Below are positions 41,083-50,368 of a DNA stretch of 64,000 nucleotides, piece by piece (within the stretch, counting starts at the first letter, position 1; each line of letters opens with the position of its first letter). The position numbers and the translations under genes are program-made. This DNA is from Variovorax sp. OK212 (GTDB lineage: Bacteria > Pseudomonadota > Gammaproteobacteria > Burkholderiales > Burkholderiaceae_C): the NCBI RefSeq assembly GCF_900112425.1, contig NZ_FOLP01000001.1, positions 1,216,082-1,280,081 of the forward strand, read 5' to 3'. The notes beneath the pieces are model-generated. The model made no database searches and was not told the origin of the DNA. It saw only the letters and a list, made by a program, of their open reading frames with translations.

Positions 41083-44000
41083 TCAGTTCTCCTGGGGCGC
41101 TGCGCCGGCGGGCGGCTGTTGCGCGTGTTGCTGCTGCGCGGCTTCACGCGCCGCCCGGCGGTGTGCAAGCCGACTGTGCACCCCCGCGAACACCGCGGGT
41201 ACGAAAAACAATGTCGACACCGTGGCAAAGATCAGGCCACCGATGACCGCGCGGCCCAGCGGCGCGTTCTGCTCGGCGCCTTCGCCCAGGCCCAGCGCCA
41301 TGGGGATCATGCCGATGATCATGGCCAGCGCCGTCATCAGCACCGGGCGGATGCGGGTGGCGCCGGCTTCCAGCGCGGCCGACAGCGGCGGGATGCCCGC
41401 CTGCAGCCGCTCGCGCGCGAACGACACCAGCAGGATGGAATTGGCCGTGGCCACGCCCATGGTCATGATGGCGCCCGTGAGCGCCGGCACGCTCAGCGTG
41501 GTGCCGGTGATGAACAGCATCCACGCGATGCCCGCCAGCGCGGCCGGCAGGGCGGTGATGATGATGGCGGCGTCCAGCCACGACTGGAAGGTGACCACGA
41601 TCAGCAGGTACACCAGCACGATGGCCATCGCCAGGCCCACGCCCAGGCCGATGAACGACGACTGCATGGTCTGCACCTGGCCGCGGATCTCCACGCGGCT
41701 GCCGCGCGAGAGCTTGGGGCGCATCTCGTCGACCAGCTTCTGCACCTTCGAGGCCACGCTGGCCAGGTCGGTGCCCTGCACGCTCACGTACACGTCGATC
41801 ACGGGCGCGATGTTGTAGCGCGACATCACGGCCGGCTGGCGCGCCGCCTGCGCGTCGACCAGGTTGCCCAGCAGCTGCTGCGAGCCCGTGGTGCCGGCCG
41901 CCGCGCCCGCACCCACCGGGATGTTGAGCAGCGAATCGAGCGAGTCGACCACGTACTGCGGCGACTGCACAGCGATGCTGTACACCACGCCGTTCACCGG
42001 GTTGAGCCAGAAGGCCGGCGCCGTCTGCGAGCTGCCCGACAGCGCAATGAGCACGTTCTGCCCCACGTTGGACGCCGTGAGCCCATACTGCTGCAGCCGC
42101 GTGCGGTCCATCTGCAGGCTGAGCGCGGGGCCGTCCAGGCGCTGGTGCACATGGGCGTCGACCGCACCCGGGATCTGGCGGATCGCCTTGGTCAGTTCGG
42201 CCGCGCGCGCCGCGTTGCCGGCCAGGTCGTTGCCGCTGAACTGCACGTCGATGGCCGCGGGCAGGCCGAAGTTGAGAATCTGCGTGACGATGTCCGCCGG
42301 CTGGAAGAAGAACTCCGTGCCCGGGAAGCGCCGGGGCAGCTCGGCGCGCAGGATCGACACGAAGTGCTCGGTCGGCTTGTGGCCTTCCTTGAGCGACAGC
42401 AGCAGCTCGCCGTCGAAGGTGCCGATGGTGCCGGCGTTGCTGTACGACAGGTTGATGCCGCTGTTGGGCACGCCCAGGTTGTCCAGGATGGTCTCGAGCT
42501 GGTCCGGCGGCACCAGCTCGCGGATGGCGGCTTCCACCCGGTCGGTGAGGCGCGCGGTCTCCTCGATGCGCGTGCCGGTGGGCGCGCGCAGGTGCAGGCG
42601 GATCTGGCCGGCATCGACGGTGGGGAAGAAGTCGCGGCCCAGCGCGGGGTACAGCAGGCAGGAGAGCAGGCAGAAGCCGAGGAACAGGCCGATGAAGCCG
42701 GCGCGCTTGGAGAGCACCGCCGACAGCACCAGCGTGTAGGCGCGGCGCACGCGCTCGAAGCGGCGGTCGAAGGCGCGGTACAGGCGCTGCAGGGCGCTTG
42801 GCTTGGCGTTGGCGACCTGTTCATGGCCGCCTCCGTGCGAGTTGCCCATCAGCAGCATCACCAGCGTGGGCACCAGCGTGCGCGAGAGCAGGTAGGAGGC
42901 CAGCATGGCGAACACCACCGCCTCGGCCAGCGGCACGAACAGGAAGCGCGCCACGCCCGAGAGGAAGAACATCGGCACGAACACGATGCAGATGCACAGC
43001 GTGGACACGAAGGCGGCCGAGCCGATCTCGCCCGCGCCGACCTCGATGGACTCCTTCAGCGGCGTGCCCATGTGCAGGTGCCGCTCGATGTTCTCGATGG
43101 TCACGATCGCCTGGTCCACCAGGATGCCCACCGACAGCGCCAGCCCTCCCAGCGTCATGAGGTTGAGCGTTTCGCCCAGCGCGTACAGCACCAGGATCGA
43201 CGCCAGGATCGACAGCGGAATGGTCAGCGCAATGATCAGCGTGCTGCGCCAGTTGCCCAGGAACAGCAGCACCATCGCGGCGGTCAGCGCGGCGGCCAGG
43301 ATGGCCTCGAACACCACGCCCTTCACGGCCGCCTTCACGAACACCGACTGGTCGAACAGCGGCGTGATCTTGATGTCCTCGGGCATCGTCTGCGCGGCGA
43401 TGGGCAGCATGGCGCGGATGTTGGAGACGATGTCCAGCGTGGAGGCACCGCCGTTCTTCAGCACCGACAGCAGCACGCCGCGCACGCCGTCCTGGCGCAC
43501 CACGTTGGTCTGCGGCGAGAAGCCGTCGCGCACGTAGGCCACGTCGCGCAGGTAGGTGGTGGCGCCGTTCACGGTGCGGATCGGCAGGTCGTTCAGGCCC
43601 GAGATGGCGTCGGGCGAGCCGTTCATGCGCACGTTGTATTCGGTGGCGCCGAACTTGGCCGTGCCCGAGGGAAGGATCAGGTTCTGCGTGTTCACCGCGT
43701 TCACCACGTCGGCCGGCGAGAGGCCGCGCGCTTGCAGCGCCTGGGTGTCGAGGTCGACCGAAATCAGCCGGTTCTTGCCGCCGTACGGAAACGGAATGGC
43801 CGCGCCCGGCACCGTGATGAGCTGCGGGCGCAGCTGGTTCACCGTGGCGTCGAACAGCGAGTTCTCCGAGCGCGTGGGGCTGGACAGCGCCAGCTGCACC
43901 ACCGGCACGCTGGAGGCCGAATACTTGATGACCAGCGGCGGCGTGATGCCCGGCGGCAGCTGGCGCACCTGCGCCTGCATCGAGGCCACCACCTGCGAGA

Positions 44001-44310
44001 TGGCCATCTCGATGTTGGCGGTCGGCTGGAAGAACACCTTGATGATCGACACGCCCGCCAGCGACTGCGACTCGATGTGCTCGATGTCGCTCACCGTGGT
44101 GGTCAGCCCGCGCTCCACCTGGCCCGAGATGCGCTGGCCCATTTCCTGGGCCGGCAGGCCGGTGTAGTTCCAGATGACGCTGACCACCGGGATGTTGATT
44201 TCCGGGAAGATGTCGGTCGCCATGCGCGCGAGGACAAAAGGCGTGGCCAGCACGATCAGCATCGCCATGACGATGAAGGTGTACGGACGACGCAACGCAA
44301 GCTGGACCAT
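41083..44310 (-). CDS. RND efflux transporter permease
   Basis: A 1075-aa inner-membrane proton-driven pump of the resistance-nodulation-division superfamily. The sequence shows the 12-TM organisation with two periplasmic loops: the TM1 region YTFIVMAMLIVLATPFVLARMATDIFPEINIPVVSVIWNYTGL, the TM2-TM6 block (EAILAAALTAAMVLLFLGNWRSTLIIALTIPLSILASILVLYALG, ETLNLMTLGGLALSVGILVDQAIVTIENIERHLH), and a repeat in the second half (GIAWMLFITGTTLSVPALTGAIMTMGVATANSILLVSFARERLQ). TM4 has GGLALSVGILVDQAIV but no charged DD pair, typical of the heavy HAE/CzcA-like multidrug class without metal signature. First gene of the pump operon. Confidence 0.93.
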   Translation of the reverse strand: MVQLALRRPYTFIVMAMLIVLATPFVLARMATDIFPEINIPVVSVIWNYTGLPAQEMGQRISGQVERGLTTTVSDIEHIESQSLAGVSIIKVFFQPTANIEMAISQVVASMQAQVRQLPPGITPPLVIKYSASSVPVVQLALSSPTRSENSLFDATVNQLRPQLITVPGAAIPFPYGGKNRLISVDLDTQALQARGLSPADVVNAVNTQNLILPSGTAKFGATEYNVRMNGSPDAISGLNDLPIRTVNGATTYLRDVAYVRDGFSPQTNVVRQDGVRGVLLSVLKNGGASTLDIVSNIRAMLPIAAQTMPEDIKITPLFDQSVFVKAAVKGVVFEAILAAALTAAMVLLFLGNWRSTLIIALTIPLSILASILVLYALGETLNLMTLGGLALSVGILVDQAIVTIENIERHLHMGTPLKESIEVGAGEIGSAAFVSTLCICIVFVPMFFLSGVARFLFVPLAEAVVFAMLASYLLSRTLVPTLVMLLMGNSHGGGHEQVANAKPSALQRLYRAFDRRFERVRRAYTLVLSAVLSKRAGFIGLFLGFCLLSCLLYPALGRDFFPTVDAGQIRLHLRAPTGTRIEETARLTDRVEAAIRELVPPDQLETILDNLGVPNSGINLSYSNAGTIGTFDGELLLSLKEGHKPTEHFVSILRAELPRRFPGTEFFFQPADIVTQILNFGLPAAIDVQFSGNDLAGNAARAAELTKAIRQIPGAVDAHVHQRLDGPALSLQMDRTRLQQYGLTASNVGQNVLIALSGSSQTAPAFWLNPVNGVVYSIAVQSPQYVVDSLDSLLNIPVGAGAAAGTTGSQQLLGNLVDAQAARQPAVMSRYNIAPVIDVYVSVQGTDLASVASKVQKLVDEMRPKLSRGSRVEIRGQVQTMQSSFIGLGVGLAMAIVLVYLLIVVTFQSWLDAAIIITALPAALAGIAWMLFITGTTLSVPALTGAIMTMGVATANSILLVSFARERLQAGIPPLSAALEAGATRIRPVLMTALAMIIGMIPMALGLGEGAEQNAPLGRAVIGGLIFATVSTLFFVPAVFAGVHSRLAHRRAAREAAQQQHAQQPPAGAAPQEN

Positions 44311-44419
44311 GGAGAGGACTCTCTGCTTCCGACGGAAAAAGGTTTCGCATCATAAGGAAGTAGATTTAAGTTTGCTGGTGCCGTGAAACACGGTGTGGCG
44401 CTTTACCAAAGGGATGCAT

Positions 44420-44926
44420 ATGGACAGGGTTTGGCTGGTAGTGATGGGCGTGTCGGGTTGCGGCAAATCGAGCCTGGGCGCGGCGCTGGCCACGGCCCTC
44501 GGGCTGCCGCTCATAGAAGGCGACGACCACCACCCGAAGGCCAACGTCGAGAAGATGAGCCAGGGCGTTGCGCTCACCGACGCCGACCGCGCCGGCTGGC
44601 TGGCCACGCTGGGCCGCGCGCTGGCCGACGCGCCGCAGGGCGCGGTGCTGACCTGCTCGGCGCTCAAGCGCATCTACCGCGAGCAACTGCGCGCGGCGGT
44701 GCCCGGCTTGCGCTTCGTGTTCATGGCGATCGAGCGGGCCGAGTCCGAGCGCCGGGTGGCGGCGCGGGCCGGTGCCGGGGAGCACATGTTCCCGGCCAGC
44801 CTGGTGGCCAACCAGTTCGCCACGCTGGAGTCGCCGGTGGGCGAGCCCGGCGTGCTGGCGGTGGACGCGACGGCGCCGCTGGCGCAGTCGGTGGCCGGCG
44901 TGAAAGGCTGGCTCGCTAGTTCCTGA
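44420..44926 (+). CDS. gntK: Gluconokinase
   Basis: Phosphorylates gluconate to 6-phosphogluconate, feeding the Entner-Doudoroff or oxidative pentose pathway. 168 aa with the shikimate/adenylate-kinase-like fold: P-loop GVSGCGKS at 10-17, EGDDHHPKANVEKMSQGVALTDADRAGWL (substrate loop), LTCSALKRIYRE and HMFPASLVANQFATLE. AAAGGG lies six bases before the chosen ATG; another ATG two codons earlier is possible. It reads divergently from the pump operon and ends overlapping the convergent MarR gene by 11 bp. gnd, the next enzyme of the pathway, is only 1.7 kb away but separately transcribed. Confidence 0.93.
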   Translation: MDRVWLVVMGVSGCGKSSLGAALATALGLPLIEGDDHHPKANVEKMSQGVALTDADRAGWLATLGRALADAPQGAVLTCSALKRIYREQLRAAVPGLRFVFMAIERAESERRVAARAGAGEHMFPASLVANQFATLESPVGEPGVLAVDATAPLAQSVAGVKGWLASS

Positions 44927-45446
44927 GCCCGGCGCGCAGTTCCTCGAGCACCACCGACGCGCGGTTCATCAGTTCGGCCAGGGTGGCGAGTTCGCCCGCG
45001 CTGGCCGGCGCCACCATGGCCTCGACCACCTCGGCCTGGATGGCCAGGCACTGCTGCGCGACCGCCATGCCGTCGCCGGTGAGCGTGAGGCGCCGCACCC
45101 GCGCGTCGGCGCCGTCGCTGTCGCGCCGCACCCAGCCCTTGGCCTCCATCTGCGACAGCAGCATGCTGACGCCGCTCTTCGCCACGAAGCAACGCGCCGC
45201 CAGCGCCTGCTGCGTGATGCCCGGCGTGGTTGCGACGGTGGCCAGCACCTCGTGTTCGCCCACGCGCAGGCCGATGGCGGCAAGCCTTCCGGTCATCACC
45301 GCGTCGCACAGGTTGTAGGCCCGCACCACGGCCAGCCAGGCGGCGGTGCCGTGAGGCGACGACGGCGCGCGTTCGGGTGAGGCTGCGGGTTCCGGGGCGG
45401 CGGCAACCGGCCGCTTGCGGGGCTTGCTGGACTTCGCGGTGGGCAT
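44916..45446 (-). CDS. MarR-family transcriptional regulator
   Basis: A 176-aa MarR protein. A Lys/Pro/Ala-rich 35-residue tail precedes the winged helix (AAIGLRVGEHEVLATVATTPGITQQALAARCFVAKSGVSMLLSQMEAKGWVRRDSDGADARVRRLTLTGDG), which has the DxRxxR wing signature. It is divergent from a thioesterase gene; the 69-bp gap is full of inverted repeats, so it likely controls itself and that gene. Its 3' end overlaps gntK by 11 bp. Confidence 0.88.
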   Translation of the reverse strand: MPTAKSSKPRKRPVAAAPEPAASPERAPSSPHGTAAWLAVVRAYNLCDAVMTGRLAAIGLRVGEHEVLATVATTPGITQQALAARCFVAKSGVSMLLSQMEAKGWVRRDSDGADARVRRLTLTGDGMAVAQQCLAIQAEVVEAMVAPASAGELATLAELMNRASVVLEELRAGLRN

Positions 45447-45465
45447 GGCGATGAAGCTCGAAATG

Positions 45466-45500
45466 GTTCAGTATTGAACTAGAATGTTCTAGATTGAACC
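45466..45500. promoter_or_regulatory. Cluster of dyads in the MarR/thioesterase promoter
   Basis: The gap holds GTTCA-GTAT-TGAAC at 45466-45479, TAGAA-TG-TTCTA at 45480-45491 and a TTGAACC that pairs with the outer GGTTCA. These adjacent dyads lie between the two divergent start codons and suit the binding of a MarR dimer pair. Confidence 0.55.
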
Positions 45501-45515
45501 AATTCTAGGCTGTCG

Positions 45516-46043
45516 ATGAACCTCTACCTGCGCCTCCTGATGACCTTGCTGCGCGCCTGGCGCGCGCCGCGCCTCGTGCCGGGCGACACGCTGGAGCGGC
45601 AACTGCGCGTGCTGCCGAACGACCTCGACATCAACGGCCACATGAACAACGGCCGCTACCTGACCATCATCGACCTGATGCTGGTCGAGTACTTCGTGCG
45701 CACCGGCTTTGCGTCGACCATGCTGCGCCAGGGCTGGCGGCCGATGTCGGGCGGTTCGCTCATCAGCTACCGGCGCGGCCTGAGCCCGTTGCAGGCCTAC
45801 ACGCTGCGCTTCCGGCTCGACGCCACCGACCAGCACTGGAACTACATGCGCTTCGAGTTCGTGCGCGGCGATCGCGTGTGCGCGGCCGGCTACATGAAGG
45901 GCGCCGCCGTGGGCCGCGGCGGGCTGGTGCCCAACCAGGATTCGTACGCGGCCATGGGCCTGGTGCCGCCGGCGCATCCGCTGCCCGCGCCGGTGCGCGA
46001 CTGGATCGCGGCCGAGCAGGGCGTGATGAGCGCTGCCTGGTAG
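45516..46043 (+). CDS. Acyl-CoA thioesterase-like hotdog protein
   Basis: A 175-aa hotdog-fold protein of the THEM6/YbgC type. The signature is LDINGHMNNGRYLTIIDLMLVEYF, where Asp and the NNG block belong to the catalytic region of 4-hydroxybenzoyl-CoA-thioesterase-like proteins; a LISYRRGLSPLQAYTLRFRLDATDQHW strand pattern follows. It is divergent from the MarR gene and is probably repressed by it. No TM segment beyond a short N-terminal hydrophobic helix (NLYLRLLMTLLRAW), which may attach it to the membrane. Substrate unknown. Confidence 0.85.
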   Translation: MNLYLRLLMTLLRAWRAPRLVPGDTLERQLRVLPNDLDINGHMNNGRYLTIIDLMLVEYFVRTGFASTMLRQGWRPMSGGSLISYRRGLSPLQAYTLRFRLDATDQHWNYMRFEFVRGDRVCAAGYMKGAAVGRGGLVPNQDSYAAMGLVPPAHPLPAPVRDWIAAEQGVMSAAW

Positions 46044-46046
46044 AGC

Positions 46047-46628
46047 TCAGGGCGAGGGCGGCGAGGGCGGCGAAAGTGGCGCAGGCGCATCGAGCGCCAG
46101 CCGCAGCCGCGTGACGTTCGGGTTGCCCGGGTCGCGCTGCAGCCTGAACCCCAGCTTGCGCGCCAGCGCCAGCATGCCCGTGTTGTCGTAGAGCGTGATG
46201 TCCGCCAGCTGCTTCACGCCGGCCTGCGCGGCCGCGTCGATCAGCTTGCGCAGCAGCTTGGCCGCGACGCCGTGGCGCTGCCAGGCATCGCCGATGACCA
46301 CGGCGAACTCGGCAACGTGCGCCGTCTCGGGCGTGTCGCCGCGCACGTAGCGCACCACGCCCATCTGCTGCTCGCGGCCTCCGACCTCGGTGGTCGCGAT
46401 GAGCGCCAGTTCGCGGTCGTAGTCGATGTGGGTCATGCGCCAGAGCTCGTCGGGCTGCGGCTTGCGCGGCGACAGCAGGCGGTGGTAGCCCGTTTCGTTC
46501 GACAGGCCCGCCACAAAGGCCGAGTGCAGATCCAGGTCGTCGGCACGGATCGGGCGGATCCGCACCGGCGTGCCGTCGCTCAGTTGCCAGTCCTCGACCA
46601 GGTGGCGGGGGTAGTCGAGGGCTGGCAT
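46047..46628 (-). CDS. GNAT-family N-acetyltransferase
   Basis: A 193-aa GNAT protein. The fold is supported by VRIRPIRADDLDLHSAFVAGLS, the acetyl-CoA-binding motif A (VVIGDAWQRHGVAAKLLRKLIDAA) and ITLYDNTGMLALARKLGFRLQRDP, the beta5 and helix4 blocks. It ends with a Pro/Ser tail (PLSPPSPPSP). Members of this arrangement (a stand-alone copy of the acetyltransferase part of protein-lysine acetyltransferases) have been linked to acetylation of CoA ligases, but that is not shown here. It lies next to gnd on the same strand, with 16 bp between. Confidence 0.85.
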   Translation of the reverse strand: MPALDYPRHLVEDWQLSDGTPVRIRPIRADDLDLHSAFVAGLSNETGYHRLLSPRKPQPDELWRMTHIDYDRELALIATTEVGGREQQMGVVRYVRGDTPETAHVAEFAVVIGDAWQRHGVAAKLLRKLIDAAAQAGVKQLADITLYDNTGMLALARKLGFRLQRDPGNPNVTRLRLALDAPAPLSPPSPPSP

Positions 46629-46644
46629 GGCCTCATTCGATCGG

Positions 46645-48066
46645 TCAGCCGATCACTTCAGGCCAGTCGGTGTGGAAGAACTGGCCTTCGGGCTTGTCGG
46701 TGCGCTCGTAGGTGTGGGCACCGAAGAAGTCGCGCTGCGCCTGCAGCAGGTTGGCCGGCAGGCGCTCGGTGCGGTAGCTGTCGTAGTAGGCCAGCGAGGC
46801 GCTGAACGCCGGCACCGGAATGCCGTTGCTCACCGCCAGCGCCACCACTTCGCGCCAGTTCTGCTGCGTGCGGTTCAGCAGGTCCTTGAAGAAGGGGTCG
46901 AGCATCAGGTTGCCCAGCGCGGGGTCGGTGCGGAAGGCGTCGGTGATGCGGTTGAGGAAGCGCGCGCGAATGATGCAGCCGCCGCGCCAGATGGACGCGA
47001 TGCCGCCCAGGTCGAGCTTCCATTCCTTCTTGTCGCCCATCGTCTTGATGAGGTCGAAGCCCTGCGTGTAGCTGATGACCTTGGAGGCATACAGCGCGTC
47101 GTGCACCTTGGCCACCAGCGCCTTCTTCTCGAGCGAGAGCTCGATCTTCGGGCCCTGCAGCAGCTTGCTCGCGCCCACGCGCGCCTTCTTCTGCGACGAC
47201 AGCACGCGCGCCTCGACGGCGGCGTTGATGGTGCTGATGACCACCGCGTTCTCGGCCGCGTTGATCAGCGTCCACTGGCCCGTGCCCTTCTGGCCGGCCT
47301 TGTCCAGGATGACGTCGACGATCGGCTTGCCGGTTTCCGGGTCTTTCTGTTCCAGCGCCTTGGCGGTGATCTGGATCAGGTAGCTCTGCAGCTCGCCGTC
47401 GTTCCACTCGTTGAAGATGGCGGCCATCTCGTCGGTGCTGAAGCCGGCCGCCTTGAACAGGCTGTAGGCCTCGCAGATGAGCTGCATGTCGCCGTACTCG
47501 ATGCCGTTGTGCACCATCTTCACGTAGTGGCCGGCGCCGCCCGGGCCGATGTGGATCACGCAGGGCTCGCCGTCCACCTTGGCCGCGATGCTCTCGAAGA
47601 TCGGCTTCATCACCTCCCAGGTGGACAGCGGGCCGCCCGGCATGATCGACGGGCCCTTGCGCGCGCCTTCCTCGCCGCCCGACACACCCGCGCCGATGAA
47701 GCGCAGGCCCTTGCTGCTCAGGTAGGCGTCGCGGCGCTCGGTGTCGGTGTAGAGGCTGTTGCCGCCGTCGATGACGATGTCGTCCTTGTCCAGCAGGGGG
47801 ATGAGCTGCTCGATCACCTGGTCGACTGGCGCGCCGGCCTTCACCATGATCTGGATCTTGCGCGGCTTGGCCAGGCTCTGCACGAACGCCTCGAGCGTCT
47901 TGGCGCCGACCAGCTTCTTGCCGGGGTTCTCGGCAATGAAGGCTTCGGTGGTCGCTTCGGTGCGGTTGTACACGCTGACCTGGAAGCCGCGGCTCTCCAC
48001 GTTCAGCACCAGGTTCTGGCCCATCACGGCCAGCCCGATCAGTCCGAAATCGCTTTTGTTGCTCAT
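46645..48066 (-). CDS. gnd: 6-phosphogluconate dehydrogenase (NADP, decarboxylating)
   Basis: Oxidative pentose phosphate enzyme converting 6-phosphogluconate to ribulose 5-phosphate, CO2 and NADPH. The 473-aa length is the usual long form; motifs include the NADP-binding GLIGLAVMGQNLVLN, NRTEATTEAF, VSGGEEGARKGPSIMPGG, GHYVKMVHNGIEYGDMQLICEAY (catalytic Lys in this block) and the C-terminal RRDFFGAHTYER. The ATG gives MSNKSDFGLIG. It pairs functionally with gntK nearby, but is a separate unit; the gap to the AraC gene holds no evident operator. Confidence 0.95.
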   Translation of the reverse strand: MSNKSDFGLIGLAVMGQNLVLNVESRGFQVSVYNRTEATTEAFIAENPGKKLVGAKTLEAFVQSLAKPRKIQIMVKAGAPVDQVIEQLIPLLDKDDIVIDGGNSLYTDTERRDAYLSSKGLRFIGAGVSGGEEGARKGPSIMPGGPLSTWEVMKPIFESIAAKVDGEPCVIHIGPGGAGHYVKMVHNGIEYGDMQLICEAYSLFKAAGFSTDEMAAIFNEWNDGELQSYLIQITAKALEQKDPETGKPIVDVILDKAGQKGTGQWTLINAAENAVVISTINAAVEARVLSSQKKARVGASKLLQGPKIELSLEKKALVAKVHDALYASKVISYTQGFDLIKTMGDKKEWKLDLGGIASIWRGGCIIRARFLNRITDAFRTDPALGNLMLDPFFKDLLNRTQQNWREVVALAVSNGIPVPAFSASLAYYDSYRTERLPANLLQAQRDFFGAHTYERTDKPEGQFFHTDWPEVIG

Positions 48067-48219
48067 GACCCGTCTTGCCCTTCTTTCATGTGCGTGCGCC
48101 GGAATGCCCCGCGCACGGGTTGGTTCGCGGGCCATTTTGCCGGTGTCGGCCACGCCGCGCCGTGGGAGAGGGGCTATTCCCGCTTGGCAAGCAGGTCCGG
48201 CTTGGGTATGTTGGCGCGC

Positions 48220-49191
48220 ATGAATGAAGCCATCCACCGCTGGTCCACCGACGCCGTGCCGCCCGCGCAGCGGCTGGACTACTGGGTGGGCGCGGTCTGC
48301 GAGGGCTTCCTGGAGATGGACGTCACCAGTTGCGCGGGCGGCAGCTTCGCCGCCACGCTGGAGTCGGCGCCGCTCGGGCCCATCGTGGTCAACCAGGTGC
48401 GCGGCAGCGCGCAGGCCGTGTACCGCACGCGCCGCGCCATTGCCCAGAGCCGTCACAACTATTACTACCTGCTGTGCAAGACCGACTCGGCCTGGGTCAC
48501 CGTGCAGGACGGCCGCAGCGCGCGGCTGCTGCCGGGCGACGCGGTGCTGGTCGACTCGCGCCGCCTCTACGAATTCCATCTGCTGCAGTCGGCCGAGACC
48601 TTGTCGCTCGAACTGCCGACCGCCTGGGTCGACGCCTGGCTCCCCGACGCCGGCGACCGGGTGGCGCGGCGCATCGACGGGCAGTCCGGCTGGGGCGGCG
48701 TGCTGAGCGGCTTCATCAGGCAGCTGTCGCCGCAGATGGCCAGCCGGCCACCGGTGCCGGCCGAGCTGCTGACCGACCAGCTGGGCGGCCTGCTGGCGCT
48801 GGCGTTGGGGCATGGTGTTTCACAGGCGCCCGGCGAGGGCCGCGCCGCGCTGCGCCGCCGCGTGCTGGACGCCACGCGCGAGCGCCATGCCGAGCCCGGG
48901 CTCACGGCCACGGCCGTGGCGCGCGGGCTGGGGATTTCGGAGCGCGGCCTGCACCGCTGCCTGGCCGGCGGGCAGGAAGATGGCGATGGCGGCACCACCT
49001 TCGCCACCGCGCTGACGGCCGTGCGCATGCAGGCGGCGCGGCGCATGCTCGGCGACGCGCGCTTCGACCGGCTGGGCATCGCGGAGATCGGTTTTCGCGT
49101 GGGGCTGGCGGATGCGTCGCACTTCGTGCGGCTGTGCCGCCGGCACCTGGGCGCGACGCCGGGCGAGCTGCGGCGCGGGCGACTGAACTGA
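48220..49191 (+). CDS. AraC-family transcriptional regulator
   Basis: A 323-aa AraC regulator: an N-terminal cupin-like ligand-binding region (HNYYYLLCKTDSAWVTVQDGRSARLLPGDAVLVDSRRLYEF) and the C-terminal double helix-turn-helix (GLTATAVARGLGISERGLHRCLAG; IAEIGFRVGLADASHFVRLCRRHLGATPGELRR). It resembles the AraC-binding-like AraC-2 group used for aromatic or phenolic catabolism. The start at MNEAIHRW is preferred; MLARM upstream is possible. It is divergent from gnd; its target genes are not obvious. Confidence 0.88.
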   Translation: MNEAIHRWSTDAVPPAQRLDYWVGAVCEGFLEMDVTSCAGGSFAATLESAPLGPIVVNQVRGSAQAVYRTRRAIAQSRHNYYYLLCKTDSAWVTVQDGRSARLLPGDAVLVDSRRLYEFHLLQSAETLSLELPTAWVDAWLPDAGDRVARRIDGQSGWGGVLSGFIRQLSPQMASRPPVPAELLTDQLGGLLALALGHGVSQAPGEGRAALRRRVLDATRERHAEPGLTATAVARGLGISERGLHRCLAGGQEDGDGGTTFATALTAVRMQAARRMLGDARFDRLGIAEIGFRVGLADASHFVRLCRRHLGATPGELRRGRLN

Positions 49192-49221
49192 GCTCATGCC
49201 GAGCTCCGGCGCCCGGCCCCC

Positions 49222-49968
49222 TCAGATGCTGCGCAGGTTGACGCGCTGCGACAGCGCCTGCGCGCTCTCGCGCCGTTCGCTGTAGCGGTCGACCAGGTAG
49301 CCCGCGCAGTCGCGCGTGAGCAGCGTGAACTTCACCAGCTCTTCCATCACGTCGACCACGCGCTCGTAGTACGGCGAGGGTTTCATGCGGCCGTCCTCCT
49401 CGAACTCCATGAAGGCCTTGGCCACCGACGACTGGTTGGGGATGGTGATCATGCGCATCCAGCGGCCCAGCACGCGCAGTTGGTTCACGGCGTTGAACGA
49501 CTGCGAGCCGCCCGACACCTCCATCACCGCGAGCGTCTTGCCCTGCGTGGGGCGCACCGAGCCGACGGCCAGCGGGATCCAGTCGATCTGCGCCTTCATG
49601 ATGCCGGTCATGGCGCCGTGCCGCTCGGGCGAGCACCACACCATGCCTTCGGACCACTGCGCGAGCTCGCGGAGTTCGCGCACCTTCGGGTGGTCTTCGG
49701 GCGCGTCGTCCGGCAGCGGCAGGCCGCGCGGATCGTAGATGCGGGTCTGCGCGCCCATGGCCTGCAGCAGGCGGGCCGCCTCTTCGGTGAGGAGCCGGCT
49801 GTACGAGCGCTCGCGCACCGAACCGTACAGCAGCAGGATGCGCGGCGCGTGCGTGGCGCGCTGCGCGGGCGCCAGCTGCAGCGGGTCGGGCCGGCGCAAA
49901 TGCGCGGCGTCGACGTGGGGCAGCTCAGGGCTTGGGGTTTGGTTTTGCGACACGCTGACCCCTTGCAT
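49222..49968 (-). CDS. arsH: Arsenical resistance protein ArsH
   Basis: NADPH-dependent FMN reductase of the flavodoxin-like family that oxidises trivalent organoarsenicals. The 248-aa product has the flavodoxin-like start [25 protein letters not shown], the block [27 protein letters not shown] that carries the FMN-binding residues, and a long N-terminal arm ([14 protein letters not shown]), both diagnostic of ArsH. Last gene of arsRBCH; the chosen ATG overlaps the arsC end by 44 bp, a larger overlap than usual, so a later start such as the GTG five codons in is possible. Confidence 0.93.
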   Translation of the reverse strand: MQGVSVSQNQTPSPELPHVDAAHLRRPDPLQLAPAQRATHAPRILLLYGSVRERSYSRLLTEEAARLLQAMGAQTRIYDPRGLPLPDDAPEDHPKVRELRELAQWSEGMVWCSPERHGAMTGIMKAQIDWIPLAVGSVRPTQGKTLAVMEVSGGSQSFNAVNQLRVLGRWMRMITIPNQSSVAKAFMEFEEDGRMKPSPYYERVVDVMEELVKFTLLTRDCAGYLVDRYSERRESAQALSQRVNLRSI

Positions 49969-50368
49969 CGATGACGGCTTCGCCGTCTTCCTTGGAGAAC
50001 GCGCCTTGCTGCGCGCGCGGCAGGATGTCGAGCACCGCTTCCGACGGGCGGCACAGGCGCGTGCCGAGCGGCGTCACCACGATCGGCCGGTTGATGAGAA
50101 CGGGGTTCCGCAGCATGAAGCCGACCAGCTGTTCGTCGCTCCACTTCGGATCGTCGAGGCCGAGCTCGTCGTACGGCGTGCCCTTGCGGCGCAGCAGGTC
50201 GCGCACCGCCATGCCCATCGAGGCGATGAGCCGCTCCAGCGTGGCGCGGTCCGGCGGGTCTTGCAGGTACTCGACGACGGTGGGCTCGTCGCCCGTGTTG
50301 CGGATCAGTGCGAGCACGTTGCGCGAGGTGCCGCAGGCGGGGTTGTGATAGATCGTGATGCCGTTCAT
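49925..50368 (-). CDS. arsC: Arsenate reductase, glutaredoxin-linked
   Basis: Reduces arsenate to arsenite with glutathione/glutaredoxin. The 147-aa product is of the ArsC family related to thioredoxins: active-site loop [17 protein letters not shown] with catalytic Cys12, then [15 protein letters not shown], and the C-terminal [24 protein letters not shown]. It overlaps arsB by four bases upstream and arsH downstream. The protein is a little longer than the ~140 aa norm because of a Lys/Pro tail. Confidence 0.94.
   Translation of the reverse strand: MNGITIYHNPACGTSRNVLALIRNTGDEPTVVEYLQDPPDRATLERLIASMGMAVRDLLRRKGTPYDELGLDDPKWSDEQLVGFMLRNPVLINRPIVVTPLGTRLCRPSEAVLDILPRAQQGAFSKEDGEAVIDARGQRVAKPNPKP

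Noticed and set aside
41062..44355. 1097-codon frame antisense to the RND permease
   Set aside because: Composition is His/Arg/Gln-rich with no recognisable domain; the opposite strand encodes a complete permease.
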